This document shows, piece after piece, positions 9,272 to 17,887 of a stretch of 64,000 bases of DNA (its first letter is position 1; every line of letters starts with the position of its first letter). The notes beneath the pieces were generated by a model. It had not been told where the DNA came from. It saw only the letters and a list, made by a program, of their open reading frames with translations, and did not search any database. The DNA is from Bradyrhizobium betae (GTDB lineage Bacteria; Pseudomonadota; Alphaproteobacteria; Rhizobiales; Xanthobacteraceae): assembly GCF_008932115.1 (NCBI RefSeq), contig NZ_CP044543.1, positions 4,966,501-5,030,500 on the forward strand, written 5' to 3'. Position numbers and translations under genes: made by a program.

Positions 9272-11551
9272 ATGGATTCGATCGTGCAACCCGCCGCCAC
9301 GGAGCAGCCTTCGTCGTCGCGCAACCGGCTGCTGCTGACGGTCTACACCGCTGCGATCTTCGTCAGCGCGCTGCTGCTGTTCTCGGTGCAGCCGCTGTTC
9401 ACGAAGATGGTGCTGCCGCGGCTCGGTGGCTCTCCGGCGGTGTGGTCGGTGGCGATGGTGTTCTTCCAGTCGCTGCTGCTGGCCGGCTATGCCTATGCGC
9501 ATCTGCTGATGCAGGTCAGGAATCGCATCATCCCGGTGGTGGTGCATCTCCTGCTGCTGGTGCTGGCCTTCGTGACGCTGCCGCTCGGCATCGCCTCCGC
9601 TTATGGCGAGCCGCCGGCGTCGGGTTATGCGTTCTGGCTGCTCGGACTGTTCGTGGTCTCGATCGGACTGCCGTTCTTCGCGCTCGCCGCCAACAATCCG
9701 CTGCTGCAGGCCTGGTTCGTCCGCACCGGCCATCCCGCCGGGCACGATCCCTATTTCCTTTATGCCTCCTCCAATATCGGCAGCTTCCTCGCGCTGCTGT
9801 CCTATCCGTTCCTGCTGGAGCCGATCTTCACGCTGCACGCGCAGAACCGGCTCTGGACCGGCGGCTATGGACTGCTGATCCTCCTGATCGCCGCCTGCGG
9901 CGCGCTGCTGCTGCGCTCGCCGAAGCTCGCGCTCGTCGATGCGCAGACCGAGGACGTCAATGCTCCGGCGCCAAGCATGGTGACGCGGCTGCGCTGGATT
10001 TTCCTGGCCGCGGTGCCGTCCGGCCTGCTCATCGCCGTGACCGCGCACATCTCGACCGACGTCGCGGCCGCGCCGCTGCTGTGGGTGCTGCCGCTGTCGC
10101 TGTATCTGTTGACATGGGTGGTGGTGTTCCAGTCGCGGCCGCTGTTGCCGCACAAATGGATGCTGATGCTGCAGCCGGTCGCGATCGCGGGCGTCGTTGT
10201 CCTGTTGGCGTTCGGCGGCGAGCAGAACCTCCTGCTGACGCTCGGCGGTCATCAGCTCTGCTTCTTCGTCATCGCCATGGCCTGCCATGGCGAATTGGCA
10301 CGGACCCGGCCGGCCGCCAGATATCTCACCGGCTTCTACGTCGCGCTGTCGTTCGGCGGCATGGTCGGCGGGCTGTTCGCGGGGCTCGTTGCACCTTTCA
10401 CGTTCTCATGGATCGCCGAATATCCGATCCTGGTCGCGTCCGCCGCGCTGTGTCGGCCGCCCGCGAGCGAGCGGCTGGCGGGCATCGTCAAATGGTACTG
10501 GCTGGCGCTCGTCGCGCTCGCGGTGGTGCTCGTCGTGCCGTCCACCATGACGGGCGGCCTCTCGACCTGGTTCGAGGATCACCGCGTCTGGGTGGCCGGT
10601 GCCGTCGGTGTGCTCGCTGCGCTGCTCGCTCTCGGGCTCAATGCCGGTCGCTGGAAGATATTCGCCACCGTGGCGCTCGCGCTGGCGTTGATCCGGATTT
10701 ATCCCGCGGACGAAGGCCGCGTCACGACGGTGCGCAGCTTCTTCGGCGTGCACAAGATCGTGGTCACGCCCGGCGGCTATTTCCACGTGCTGATGCACGG
10801 CACCACCATTCACGGCGCCGAGCGCTTCCGCAACAATGACGGCACGCCTGTGACCGGCCGGCCCGAGCCGATCACCTACTATCACAAGGACGGCGGCATC
10901 GGGCAGGCCATCACGGCCATCCGCGAGCGCAAGGGCGCACCGCTGAAGGTGGCCGCGATCGGCGTCGGCTCCGGCACGCTCGCGTGCGCGGCCGAGCCCG
11001 GTGAGGACTGGAAATTCTTCGAGATCGACCAGTCCATGGTCGACGCGGCGAGTGACCCGAAGAACTTCCGCTACATCTCGAGTTGCATGCCGGGCCTGAA
11101 GCCGGTGATTGGCGATGCCCGTCTCACCTTCGCGAAGGAGCCCGACGGTGTCTATGACCTGATCATCGTCGATGCCTATTCGTCGGATGCGATCCCGATT
11201 CATCTCGCCACCGAAGAGGCTATGAAGATCTACAAGGACAAGCTCGCCCCGCACGGCGCCGTGGTGATGCACGTCTCCAACCGGCACCTCGATCTCGAGA
11301 CCGTCGTGGTCGGCATCGCCGACGCCAACGATCTGAAGAGCTGGGTCTTCAACGAGGATTCCGGGCGCGATTCCGATTACATCTTCTCGACCGACGTCGT
11401 CATCTCGGCGCGCGAAGAGGAAGATGTCGGCAAGCTCGTTTCATCCAAATCATGGGAGCTGACCGAAGCCGACGACAGGGTGCGAGTCTGGACCGACGAT
11501 TATTCCAACATTCTTGGCGCGCTTTACCGGCGCCTGCGGGACGGGGAGTAG
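9272..11551 (+). CDS. Polytopic membrane protein fused to spermidine-synthase-like domain
   Basis: A 759-residue fusion. Roughly the first 480 residues hold many hydrophobic helices in an MFS-like arrangement (ALLLFSVQPLFTKMVLPRLG is a common opening for this family). The C-terminal third is a spermidine-synthase-like methyltransferase fold, with the cofactor loop AAIGVGSGTLACAAE, an acidic FFEIDQSMV strand and the DLIIVDAYSSDAIPIHL segment where polyamine synthases place the catalytic Asp. Known members of this fused family are mostly uncharacterised; a polyamine or other aminopropyl substrate is only inferred. The ATG at 9272 (GGAG just upstream) is preferred over the frame open from 8990, which runs through a repeat. 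Confidence 0.85.
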   Translation: MDSIVQPAATEQPSSSRNRLLLTVYTAAIFVSALLLFSVQPLFTKMVLPRLGGSPAVWSVAMVFFQSLLLAGYAYAHLLMQVRNRIIPVVVHLLLLVLAFVTLPLGIASAYGEPPASGYAFWLLGLFVVSIGLPFFALAANNPLLQAWFVRTGHPAGHDPYFLYASSNIGSFLALLSYPFLLEPIFTLHAQNRLWTGGYGLLILLIAACGALLLRSPKLALVDAQTEDVNAPAPSMVTRLRWIFLAAVPSGLLIAVTAHISTDVAAAPLLWVLPLSLYLLTWVVVFQSRPLLPHKWMLMLQPVAIAGVVVLLAFGGEQNLLLTLGGHQLCFFVIAMACHGELARTRPAARYLTGFYVALSFGGMVGGLFAGLVAPFTFSWIAEYPILVASAALCRPPASERLAGIVKWYWLALVALAVVLVVPSTMTGGLSTWFEDHRVWVAGAVGVLAALLALGLNAGRWKIFATVALALALIRIYPADEGRVTTVRSFFGVHKIVVTPGGYFHVLMHGTTIHGAERFRNNDGTPVTGRPEPITYYHKDGGIGQAITAIRERKGAPLKVAAIGVGSGTLACAAEPGEDWKFFEIDQSMVDAASDPKNFRYISSCMPGLKPVIGDARLTFAKEPDGVYDLIIVDAYSSDAIPIHLATEEAMKIYKDKLAPHGAVVMHVSNRHLDLETVVVGIADANDLKSWVFNEDSGRDSDYIFSTDVVISAREEEDVGKLVSSKSWELTEADDRVRVWTDDYSNILGALYRRLRDGE

Positions 11552-11553
11552 GG

Positions 11554-11682
11554 TCTCGTGCCCCGGACGCAGCGCAGCGCTTCTTCAGCGGTGCGCTGCA
11601 GAGCCGGGGCCCATGTCGCGGCTTTTTGGGTCCCGGCTCTGCGGAGCAGCGTTGCACGCTGCACCGCGTCCGGGACACGAGA
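11554..11682. repeat. Palindromic intergenic repeat, family C copy 1
   Basis: About 130 bp with pairing ends (TCTCGTGCCCCGGACGC at left, GCGTCCGGGACACGAGA at right) and inner arms CAGAGCCGGG / CCCGGCTCTG. It separates two convergent genes, an expected place for a bidirectional transcription stop. A related copy is at 41049-41176. Confidence 0.85.
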
Positions 11683-11689
11683 CCGAGGC

Positions 11690-12673
11690 TTACGGCTCCA
11701 CCGGCGTCCCCGCCGGCAATGCAATGCCCTTCTCGCCCGCAACCTCTCGCAACAGATCCGGCCGGTCCGAGATGATGCCGTCGACGCCGAGGTCGATCAT
11801 GCGCGCCATGTCGTCGCGCTTGTTCACGGTCCACACCACGACGCGCAGTCCGAGCCCGTGGGCCTCGGTGATCAGCGCCTCCGTGACGTCGCCGAAATAG
11901 GGCGACCAGATCGCGCCGCCCGCGGCCTTGATGGTCCGCGGCAGCGAGCCGCCGTGATCGGCCGGACTGAAGCCCGCCGTCCAGTTGGTAGACTTGTCGA
12001 GCGCGATGGTCGGCGCTGAGCCGCGCTGGAGCGTCAGGTACACGGTCGGAATCTTGGGCGCCTGCTGCTGGACCAGACGCAGAGTCCGCCAGTCGAACGA
12101 CTGGATCATGACGCGATCGGAAAACCTCTCGGCTTCGATCAGCCCGAGCAGCTTTGCGACAAAAACCTGCGGCTCGAGCGTCTCGTCCGGATGGTTCGGA
12201 TCGATCTTGGTCTCGATGTTGAAGCGCACGCGGGTGTTGCCGGACTTGCGCACCAGCGCGAACAACTCGCCGAGGGTGGGAATGCGCGTTCCCGGCACGG
12301 CCCGCTGCTCCGGGAATTGCTTCGCGTAAGGGCTGTCCGGCCGGATCTGGCCGACGTCATAGGTCCTGACGTCTTCGAGCCGAAGTTTTACGAATGGCGT
12401 CCCGGGCGGGGCGATATAGGCGCCAATCCGATCCCGCGCGAGATCAGGATTGAGACCGCGCTCGTGCGACACGATCACCTCGCCGTCGGCGGTGATGCCG
12501 ACGTCGAGCTCCAGCGTGTCCACGCCCATCGTCAGCGCGTTGGCAAAGGCCGGCAGGGCATTTTCCGGCAACAGCGCGCGTCCGCCGCGGTGCGACTCGA
12601 GGTCAAAGGCCATTGCGCTGCCCGCAGCCACAATCGAGATCACAGTCAAGACGATCGCAACACGTGATGGCAT
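11690..12673 (-). CDS. Secreted glycerophosphodiester phosphodiesterase
   Basis: Hydrolyses glycerophosphodiesters to glycerol-3-phosphate and an alcohol. The 327-residue protein opens with a cleavable signal peptide (VAIVLTVISIVAAGSAMA), so it acts in the periplasm. The GDPD-fold catalytic elements follow at once: the HRGG general-base histidine, ENALPAF with a metal Glu, DTLELDVGITADG with Glu and Asp, and VSHE with the second histidine. The strands QSFDWRTL and VWTVNKRDDMARMIDLGVDG close the TIM barrel. It is monocistronic, convergent with the fusion gene and separated from it by a repeat. Confidence 0.93.
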   Translation of the reverse strand: MPSRVAIVLTVISIVAAGSAMAFDLESHRGGRALLPENALPAFANALTMGVDTLELDVGITADGEVIVSHERGLNPDLARDRIGAYIAPPGTPFVKLRLEDVRTYDVGQIRPDSPYAKQFPEQRAVPGTRIPTLGELFALVRKSGNTRVRFNIETKIDPNHPDETLEPQVFVAKLLGLIEAERFSDRVMIQSFDWRTLRLVQQQAPKIPTVYLTLQRGSAPTIALDKSTNWTAGFSPADHGGSLPRTIKAAGGAIWSPYFGDVTEALITEAHGLGLRVVVWTVNKRDDMARMIDLGVDGIISDRPDLLREVAGEKGIALPAGTPVEP

Positions 12674-12745
12674 GACGATTCTGACGGCATTCGTTGAAGC
12701 GACGCGGACAATCGTCGAGCGCGGCAGTGCTGCGTTCAGATAGCG

Positions 12746-13546
12746 TCAATTCTGGTAGTAATAGCCGCGCGGCTGATAAACCTGCCGGGGCTGCGGCTGA
12801 TAGTACGAGCCCTGCTGGCCGTAGCCCTGATTGTAATATTGCTGCTGCGGCTGTTGCTGCTGTTGATAGACCTGCGCGTCATAGAGCGGGCGGTTGCCGC
12901 GCGGCGCGGGATAGCGCGCGCCGGTGTCGCTACCGTCGGCCGGATAGATGTAGTTGTCGTCCTGCGGCATGTAGCGGCGGGCGGGCTGCGCCGGCGGTGC
13001 CAGGTTCACGGGATCGGTCGTGGTGGCGTACTGCTCTTCGGCCGGTTGCGGGGCGCGGGCGACCGCGTTGTTGGTTCGGCCGCGCGGATTTCGGGCCAGC
13101 GCCACCTGCGACGAGCCGGTCAGCGTCACCGTGGTGTTGAGCACGCCCTGCTGCTGCACCAGCGCATAGAGCGTCGAGGCATTCTGGCGCGACAGCCGCA
13201 CGCAGCCGTGCGAGGCGGGTGAGCCGAGCCGGCCGACCGAGTCGGTGCCGTGGATGGCGTGCCCGACCTTGGTGAAGAAGATCGCGTGCGGCATCGGCGC
13301 GTCGTCGAATTCCTTGGAGTAGTGATCCTCTTCCATGCGGAAGGTTCGGAACGCGCCGTTCGGCGTTTCGCGCGAGGGGATGCCGGTTGACACCGGCCAG
13401 TGATAGCGCGCGACGCCGTCGACGGCGACGGTCATCTGCTGATTGTCCTTGTCGACGGTGATCTCGACCTTGGCCTGCGCGGTGCCGGCGCTCAGAAGCA
13501 TCAATGAGGCAAAAGCGATGAAATAGGAACGCATCTGGAAACGCAT
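12746..13546 (-). CDS. L,D-transpeptidase (YkuD/ErfK family), periplasmic
   Basis: Cross-links peptidoglycan stem peptides or attaches proteins to them. The ATG at 13546 is chosen over the frame open from 13627: it has GGAGG 10 bases upstream and starts a good signal peptide (MRSYFIAFASLMLLSAGTAQA). The YkuD domain follows, with HAIHGTD and the catalytic SHGCVRLS motif holding the nucleophile Cys. The last 110 residues are low-complexity and rich in Gln, Tyr and Pro (QQQQQPQQQYYNQGYGQQ), probably a flexible wall-spanning tail. It is a single gene; the interval to the next gene upstream holds no second frame. Confidence 0.93.
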   Translation of the reverse strand: MRFQMRSYFIAFASLMLLSAGTAQAKVEITVDKDNQQMTVAVDGVARYHWPVSTGIPSRETPNGAFRTFRMEEDHYSKEFDDAPMPHAIFFTKVGHAIHGTDSVGRLGSPASHGCVRLSRQNASTLYALVQQQGVLNTTVTLTGSSQVALARNPRGRTNNAVARAPQPAEEQYATTTDPVNLAPPAQPARRYMPQDDNYIYPADGSDTGARYPAPRGNRPLYDAQVYQQQQQPQQQYYNQGYGQQGSYYQPQPRQVYQPRGYYYQN

Positions 13547-13850
13547 TTTAGTTCGGCCTCCGGCCTGTTCACGTTCGGCGCCGCGGCTCTCCGTCCCCCG
13601 GCGTGCAATATGCCTGCAATCCGGCATTCGTTCCAGCAGCCTGCCCAGCCATCGTTAACGTGATGCCGGGCGTAAGCAAGGCCGCTTTGTGCCGCGCAGG
13701 CCGTGGCCGTGCTGACATTTTCGCGAGCGGGTGCGTTCATGATGGCGCCAATTTGTCATGAAGACGCAACCAATTGGCCGCATCGGCGTTAGTTCGGCGC
13801 TGATCTCTCGGCCAGCGGTCATCGCGGCCGGCTCACCCTTAGGAAATGTA

Positions 13851-14174
13851 ATGAACAGAGTTCGTGTCGCCGCCGCTTCGTTGCCGGCCGGTCGTTCTGC
13901 CCGCCGGCTGTTCGCAGGCGCCGCTATCCTCCTCGGCCTTTCGTGCCTGCCTCAGCCCGGCCACGCCCAGGGCATCGTCCGCGGCGCTCAGGAGGGCTCC
14001 TATGAAGGCAATCGGATCGCCGGCCCGGTGGGTGGTGCGGTCGGAGGCGTCGTCGGTGCTGGTGTGGGCGGTGCCGTGGGCGCGGTCGAAGGCGTATTCG
14101 GCATTCCCCATCGCGGCCATCGCCGCTGCCGCGGCTATTATGACGGCTACAACCGCTTCCACTGCTATCGATAA
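13851..14174 (+). CDS. Secreted glycine-zipper protein (107 aa)
   Basis: A small exported protein of unknown role. The ATG at 13851 follows AGGAA. It begins an Arg-rich signal peptide (LFAGAAILLGLSCLPQPGHA), then a glycine-zipper stretch (GPVGGAVGGVVGAGVGGAVG) able to insert into or pack against membranes, then a short basic/aromatic tail (RGYYDGYNRFHCYR). A frame open from 13758 is longer but has no ribosome site. Proteins of this kind are frequent in Bradyrhizobiaceae and usually uncharacterised. A repeat follows 10 bases downstream. Confidence 0.75.
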   Translation: MNRVRVAAASLPAGRSARRLFAGAAILLGLSCLPQPGHAQGIVRGAQEGSYEGNRIAGPVGGAVGGVVGAGVGGAVGAVEGVFGIPHRGHRRCRGYYDGYNRFHCYR

Positions 14175-14183
14175 GTCCACCGT

Positions 14184-14286
14184 CGTGATTCCGGGGCGCC
14201 CGACGGGCGAGCCCGGAATCCATCGTGCGGCGGGAGTTAGTGGATGAATGGATTCCGGGCTCGCGCTACGCGCGCCCCGGAATGAC
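14184..14286. repeat. Palindromic intergenic repeat, family B copy 2
   Basis: About 100 bp with ends CGTGATTCCGGGGCGC and GCGCCCCGGAATGAC and inner arms GAGCCCGGAATCCAT / ATGGATTCCGGGCTC. It shares the ATTCCGG/CCGGAAT ends with the copy at 9052-9153. It sits between two convergent genes. Confidence 0.85.
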
Positions 14287-14289
14287 AGC

Positions 14290-15051
14290 TCAATTCTTCA
14301 GCCGATACCCGGTCCTAAAAATCCACCAGATCACGGCGAGGCAGATCAGCAGGAACGCCAGCGTCATGCCGATGCTGACGGCGAAGCTGACATCCGCGAT
14401 CTCGTAGAAGCTCCAGCGGAAGCCGGAGATCAGATAGACGACCGGGTTGAGCAGCGCCACCGTGCGCCAGGTCGGCGGCAGCATGTCGATGGAATAGAAG
14501 CTGCCGCCGAGGAACGTCAGCGGCGTCACCACCAGCATCGGGATCATCTGGAGCTTTTCGAACCCGTCGGCCCAGATGCCGATGACGAAGCCGAACAGGC
14601 TGAACGTCACCGCCGTCAGCACCAGGAAGGTCAGCATCCAGACCGGGTGATGGATGTGCAGCGGCACGAACAGGCCGGCCGTTGCCAGGATGATGAGGCC
14701 CAGAATGATCGACTTGGTCGCGGCGGCGCCGACATAGCCCAGCACGATCTCGACATAGGAGATCGGCGCGGAGAGAATCTCGTAGATCGTACCGGTGAAC
14801 TTCGGAAAGTAGATGCCGAACGACGCGTTGGCGATGCTCTGCGTCAGCACCGAGAGCATGATCAGCCCCGGCACGATGAAGGTGCCGTAGCTGACGCCCT
14901 CGACCTGGCTGATGCGCGAGCCGATCGCGGCGCCGAACACCACGAAATAGAGCGAGGTCGAGACGACCGGCGAGACGATGCTTTGCAGCACCGTGCGCCA
15001 GGTGCGTGCCATTTCGAACAGATAGATGGCGCGGACAGCGCGATAGTTCAT
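14290..15051 (-). CDS. ABC-2 type exporter permease
   Basis: Membrane half of an ATP-driven exporter. The 253-residue protein has six hydrophobic segments and the ABC-2 layout: a short cytoplasmic N-terminus, TM1 at [16 protein letters not shown], and a conserved region before the last helices ([18 protein letters not shown]). The ATG at 15051 overlaps the TGA of the ATPase gene in an ATGA, so the two are translationally coupled. A longer open frame to 15687 merely runs antisense-shifted inside the ATPase gene. The family includes NodJ, but no nod genes are present, so substrate is unknown. Confidence 0.92.
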   Translation of the reverse strand: MNYRAVRAIYLFEMARTWRTVLQSIVSPVVSTSLYFVVFGAAIGSRISQVEGVSYGTFIVPGLIMLSVLTQSIANASFGIYFPKFTGTIYEILSAPISYVEIVLGYVGAAATKSIILGLIILATAGLFVPLHIHHPVWMLTFLVLTAVTFSLFGFVIGIWADGFEKLQMIPMLVVTPLTFLGGSFYSIDMLPPTWRTVALLNPVVYLISGFRWSFYEIADVSFAVSIGMTLAFLLICLAVIWWIFRTGYRLKN

Positions 15052-15971
15052 GACGTCCTCACGAGGTCGACGAAGATGTCCTCGAGCGACGATTGGGTCG
15101 TGTCGAGATCGTTGAAGCGGATGCCGGCGTTGCGCAGGTCGCTGAGCAGGCTGGTGATGCCGGTGCGATCGCCCTTGGTGTCGTAGTCGTAGACCAGCGT
15201 CGCGCCATTCTCGGAGAGGTCGAGCTCGTAATGGGCGAGGTCGGCGGGGAGCGAGGTGATCTTGTTCTGCAAGTGCAGCGTCAGCCGCTTCTTGCCGAGC
15301 TTCTGCATCAAGGTCGCCTTGTCCTCGACCAGCACGATCTCGCCCTTGTTGATGATGCCGATGCGGTCGGCCATCTCCTCGGCTTCCTCGATGTAGTGTG
15401 TGGTGAGGATGATGGTGACGCCGGATTGCTGCAGCGTGCGCACCACCTCCCACATGCCCTTGCGCAGCTCGACGTCGACGCCGGCGGTCGGCTCGTCCAG
15501 GAACAGGATCTGCGGCTCGTGCGACAGCGCTTTGGCGATCATCACGCGGCGCTTCATGCCGCCGGAAAGCGTGATGATCTTGTTGTCCTTCTTGTCCCAG
15601 AGCGAGAGGTCCTTGAGTACCTTCTCGATGTGAGCTGGGTTCTTCGGCTTGCCGAACAGGCCGCGGGAGAAGCTCACGGTCGCCCACACGCTCTCGAAGG
15701 CGTCGGTGTGCAATTCCTGCGGCACCAGCCCGATCAGCGACCGCGCCTTGCGGTAGGAGGTCTGGATGTCCTCGCCGCTGACGAGGACACGGCCCTCGCT
15801 CGGATTGGCGATACCACAGATGATCGAGATCAGCGTGGTCTTGCCGGCGCCGTTCGGGCCGAGCAGCGCAAAGATCTCGCCGCGCTTGATATCGAGATTG
15901 ACGTTTTTGAGCGCCTTGAAGCCGGACCCATAGGTCTTCGACAGATTGGCGACGGAAATGATGGAGGACAT
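15048..15971 (-). CDS. ABC-2 type exporter ATPase
   Basis: Powers the permease encoded immediately downstream. The 307-residue protein holds Walker [12 protein letters not shown], the Q-loop LVPQE, signature LSGGMKRR, Walker [13 protein letters not shown] and the H-loop [11 protein letters not shown]. The C-terminal 90 residues form an accessory region common in DrrA/NodI-like exporters. The ATG at 15971 (MSSIIS) is preferred; a TTG at 15995 would add eight residues and has no clear ribosome site. Its stop overlaps the permease start by four bases. Confidence 0.95.
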   Translation of the reverse strand: MSSIISVANLSKTYGSGFKALKNVNLDIKRGEIFALLGPNGAGKTTLISIICGIANPSEGRVLVSGEDIQTSYRKARSLIGLVPQELHTDAFESVWATVSFSRGLFGKPKNPAHIEKVLKDLSLWDKKDNKIITLSGGMKRRVMIAKALSHEPQILFLDEPTAGVDVELRKGMWEVVRTLQQSGVTIILTTHYIEEAEEMADRIGIINKGEIVLVEDKATLMQKLGKKRLTLHLQNKITSLPADLAHYELDLSENGATLVYDYDTKGDRTGITSLLSDLRNAGIRFNDLDTTQSSLEDIFVDLVRTS

Positions 15972-16260
15972 GATGGCCGCAGGGCTGAGGGGCAAAGGCT
16001 TGGGAGGGGGAGGCTGGAACCCACCTGTGGGCGGGTCAGCGGAGCCCTGAAATAGGAAGGCGGTTGCCCGGCCGCAATTGGCGGGAGAAAAATGGTCTCA
16101 AAACAGGCCCTTCGGTGGCAGGTTTCAGGCAAGTGTTGCTTGATGGTCACGGCCTGCTGCTAAGATTGCGGGTTCACGCGGCTCTTTGTTGCGTCTGCGA
16201 GCAGGCCATGGCTACGATTCCGGCCAATCGCAAAGCGTAGTGTCCCCAGGGAAAAGATCG

Positions 16261-16977
16261 ATGAGACCGAACGGCCGTCACACCGCCGGCGCCAGCCAAT
16301 TGTCCGCTATCCGCGTGTGGGCGATCTGCCTGCTGCTGCTGTCAGCTGTTGCCATCAACCCGACCCCGGCCAGGGCCGCGCCCAGCCAGGCCACCGCCAC
16401 GACGCATGTCTACCTGCTCCGCGGCGTGCTCAACATCTTCTCGCTCGGGCTCGACACGATCGGCTCCCGCCTCGAGGCGCAGGGTATCCCGGTAACCGTC
16501 GCGAACTTCGTGTCGTGGTCCTCGCTCGCCAATGAAGCCGCGGCCGCCTACAAGGCCGGCCGCATCAAGACCATCGTCCTGGTCGGCCATTCCTCGGGCG
16601 CGACGGCGCTGCCGGACATGATCGCCAAGCTCAACCAGCTCGGCGTTCCCGTGAAGCTCGCGATCGGCCTCGATTCCGTTTTCAAGACCAAGCTCACGAC
16701 GGGTGCCGAGCGCTACATCAACATCTATATCGGTGACGGCCCGGGCGAGCCGGTGAAGCGCGCCGATGGTTTCCGCGGCAAGCTCGACAATGTCGACGTG
16801 CGCGGCACCGGCGTCGGCCACATCTCGATCGACAAGAACGAGGCGATTCAGCGCCGCGTCATCGCCGAGATCGACGCCGCGATCATGCGCTCGCGCGCAC
16901 CGGCAGCCCCTGTCGCCGAACCCCGCGCGCCGCGCCAGGCGCGGTCGGCCGCGGCGACGGCGCCGGCCAGGAACTGA
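16261..16977 (+). CDS. Secreted lipase-like alpha/beta hydrolase (single domain)
   Basis: A 238-residue protein with a signal peptide (VWAICLLLLSAVAINPTPARA) and an alpha/beta-hydrolase core. The nucleophile elbow GHSSG lies in the strand IVLVGHSSGATALP. The acidic residue is probably in LAIGLDSVF and the histidine in GVGHISID. Ending the pattern are INIYIGDGPGEPVKRADGFRG and a Pro/Ala-rich tail. It is clearly paralogous to the LysM-bearing protein at 19253-20191, which shares the YLLRG/YLFRG opening, the INIY/INIF strand and the SHINI/GHISI histidine region. Substrate is unknown. A strong hairpin follows at 17007-17040. Confidence 0.8.
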   Translation: MRPNGRHTAGASQLSAIRVWAICLLLLSAVAINPTPARAAPSQATATTHVYLLRGVLNIFSLGLDTIGSRLEAQGIPVTVANFVSWSSLANEAAAAYKAGRIKTIVLVGHSSGATALPDMIAKLNQLGVPVKLAIGLDSVFKTKLTTGAERYINIYIGDGPGEPVKRADGFRGKLDNVDVRGTGVGHISIDKNEAIQRRVIAEIDAAIMRSRAPAAPVAEPRAPRQARSAAATAPARN

Positions 16978-17006
16978 GGCACCAGCCTGCAATATCCAAT
17001 CTGGTC

Positions 17007-17040
17007 ACGACGCCGCCGACTTCATGGTCGGCGGCGTCGT
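17007..17040 (+). terminator. Strong hairpin downstream of lipase-like gene
   Basis: A perfect 14-bp inverted repeat (ACGACGCCGCCGAC / GTCGGCGGCGTCGT) with a six-base loop, followed by a T-rich TGTCTTGT, 30 bases after the stop. Probable intrinsic terminator. Confidence 0.65.
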
Positions 17041-17081
17041 TGTCTTGTCGGTCGTGAAGACGTTACCGCCAAATGTGCGAA

Positions 17082-17107
17082 GGGCCCGCCGCGTTAGCGG
17101 CGAGCCC
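17082..17107 (-). terminator. Hairpin downstream of PRC-barrel gene
   Basis: GGGCCCGCCGC, loop GTTA, GCGGCGAGCCC, one mismatch in 11 bp. It lies 24 bases past the stop of the minus-strand PRC gene and converges with the hairpin at 17007-17040. Confidence 0.5.
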
Positions 17108-17130
17108 CTCAAATGCCGGCCTGGACGGCC

Positions 17131-17523
17131 TTACTTCTTCTCGGGCACCCAGGTCGTGCTCGCCTTGTCGTACTTGAAGCCGGGGGCCTCCTTGAGCGTG
17201 TCCTTGGTCTCGTCGATCGTCAGCCACCATTTGTCGTTCTTCTTGGCGGTCTTGACCGCGCTGAAGGGAATGATGACGTCCTTTTCACCGGCGCCGAGAA
17301 AACCTCCGACGCCGAGGACCAGCCCGGTGATCTTGCCGGACTTGTCGACCAGCACGTCGTCGATGTCGCCGATCTTGCTTTCCTTGGGATCGTAGACGGC
17401 CTGCTTGTAGTAGTTGGTCACCGTCCAGCTTTCCGCCGGCGCCGATTTCACCGTGGTGGTTGCTGCATGCGCGGCGGTAGCGGCGGCAATCGCGAGAGTA
17501 CATGCCAATGCCAGTTTCTTCAT
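17131..17523 (-). CDS. Exported PRC-barrel domain protein
   Basis: A 130-residue protein with a signal peptide (MKKLALACTLAIAAATAAHA) and one PRC-barrel domain (YDPKESKIGDIDDVLVDKSG, then LVLGVGGFLGAGEKDV). PRC barrels mediate RNA or protein binding in RimM and in photosynthetic reaction centres; exported versions are common in rhizobia, with unknown or stress-related roles. The ATG at 17523 is chosen because GAGGAGG lies six bases upstream; a start 15 bases earlier falls on the far side of that site. It is monocistronic with its own terminator. Confidence 0.88.
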   Translation of the reverse strand: MKKLALACTLAIAAATAAHAATTTVKSAPAESWTVTNYYKQAVYDPKESKIGDIDDVLVDKSGKITGLVLGVGGFLGAGEKDVIIPFSAVKTAKKNDKWWLTIDETKDTLKEAPGFKYDKASTTWVPEKK

Positions 17524-17887
17524 CTTGGTCCTCCTCAACTATTGATCGCGGTGCCAACGGGACAAATTGGCAAAGGTTCCCTGGGCGAGCCCGGCGGAAC
17601 CTGGCGTTCGATCCGGTGTTGTTGCATCATGGCTCAGAAACGAAATGCCGGACCGATGTCGGTTCAGCCCGAGCGATGCTGGTCTGCCGTGCCGGTCGGC
17701 GAGACTGCGCCGGCCAACAAGCCACGCTTGCGACTGAAGCGTTTGAGCGCGAAACGAGCCGGCCTGTTGAGGCAGCAGGCACTGCGGATGCAGCGCGCGT
17801 TACTCGCCGGCAAGAGCGACGGTCGCAAGTTTTCGCCGAAGTGACGAGCCGGTTTTCCGGCGTGCCGTATGTTTGGGACCAGAGCAC

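Noticed and set aside
14290..15051. NodJ-like nodulation-factor exporter
   Set aside because: ABC-2 permeases share the fold, but there are no nod genes or nod boxes and the pair is a generic exporter.
17629..17844. 71-residue Arg/Lys-rich frame before the zinc metallopeptidase gene
   Set aside because: No ribosome site and no recognisable pattern; left out though a small gene cannot be excluded.
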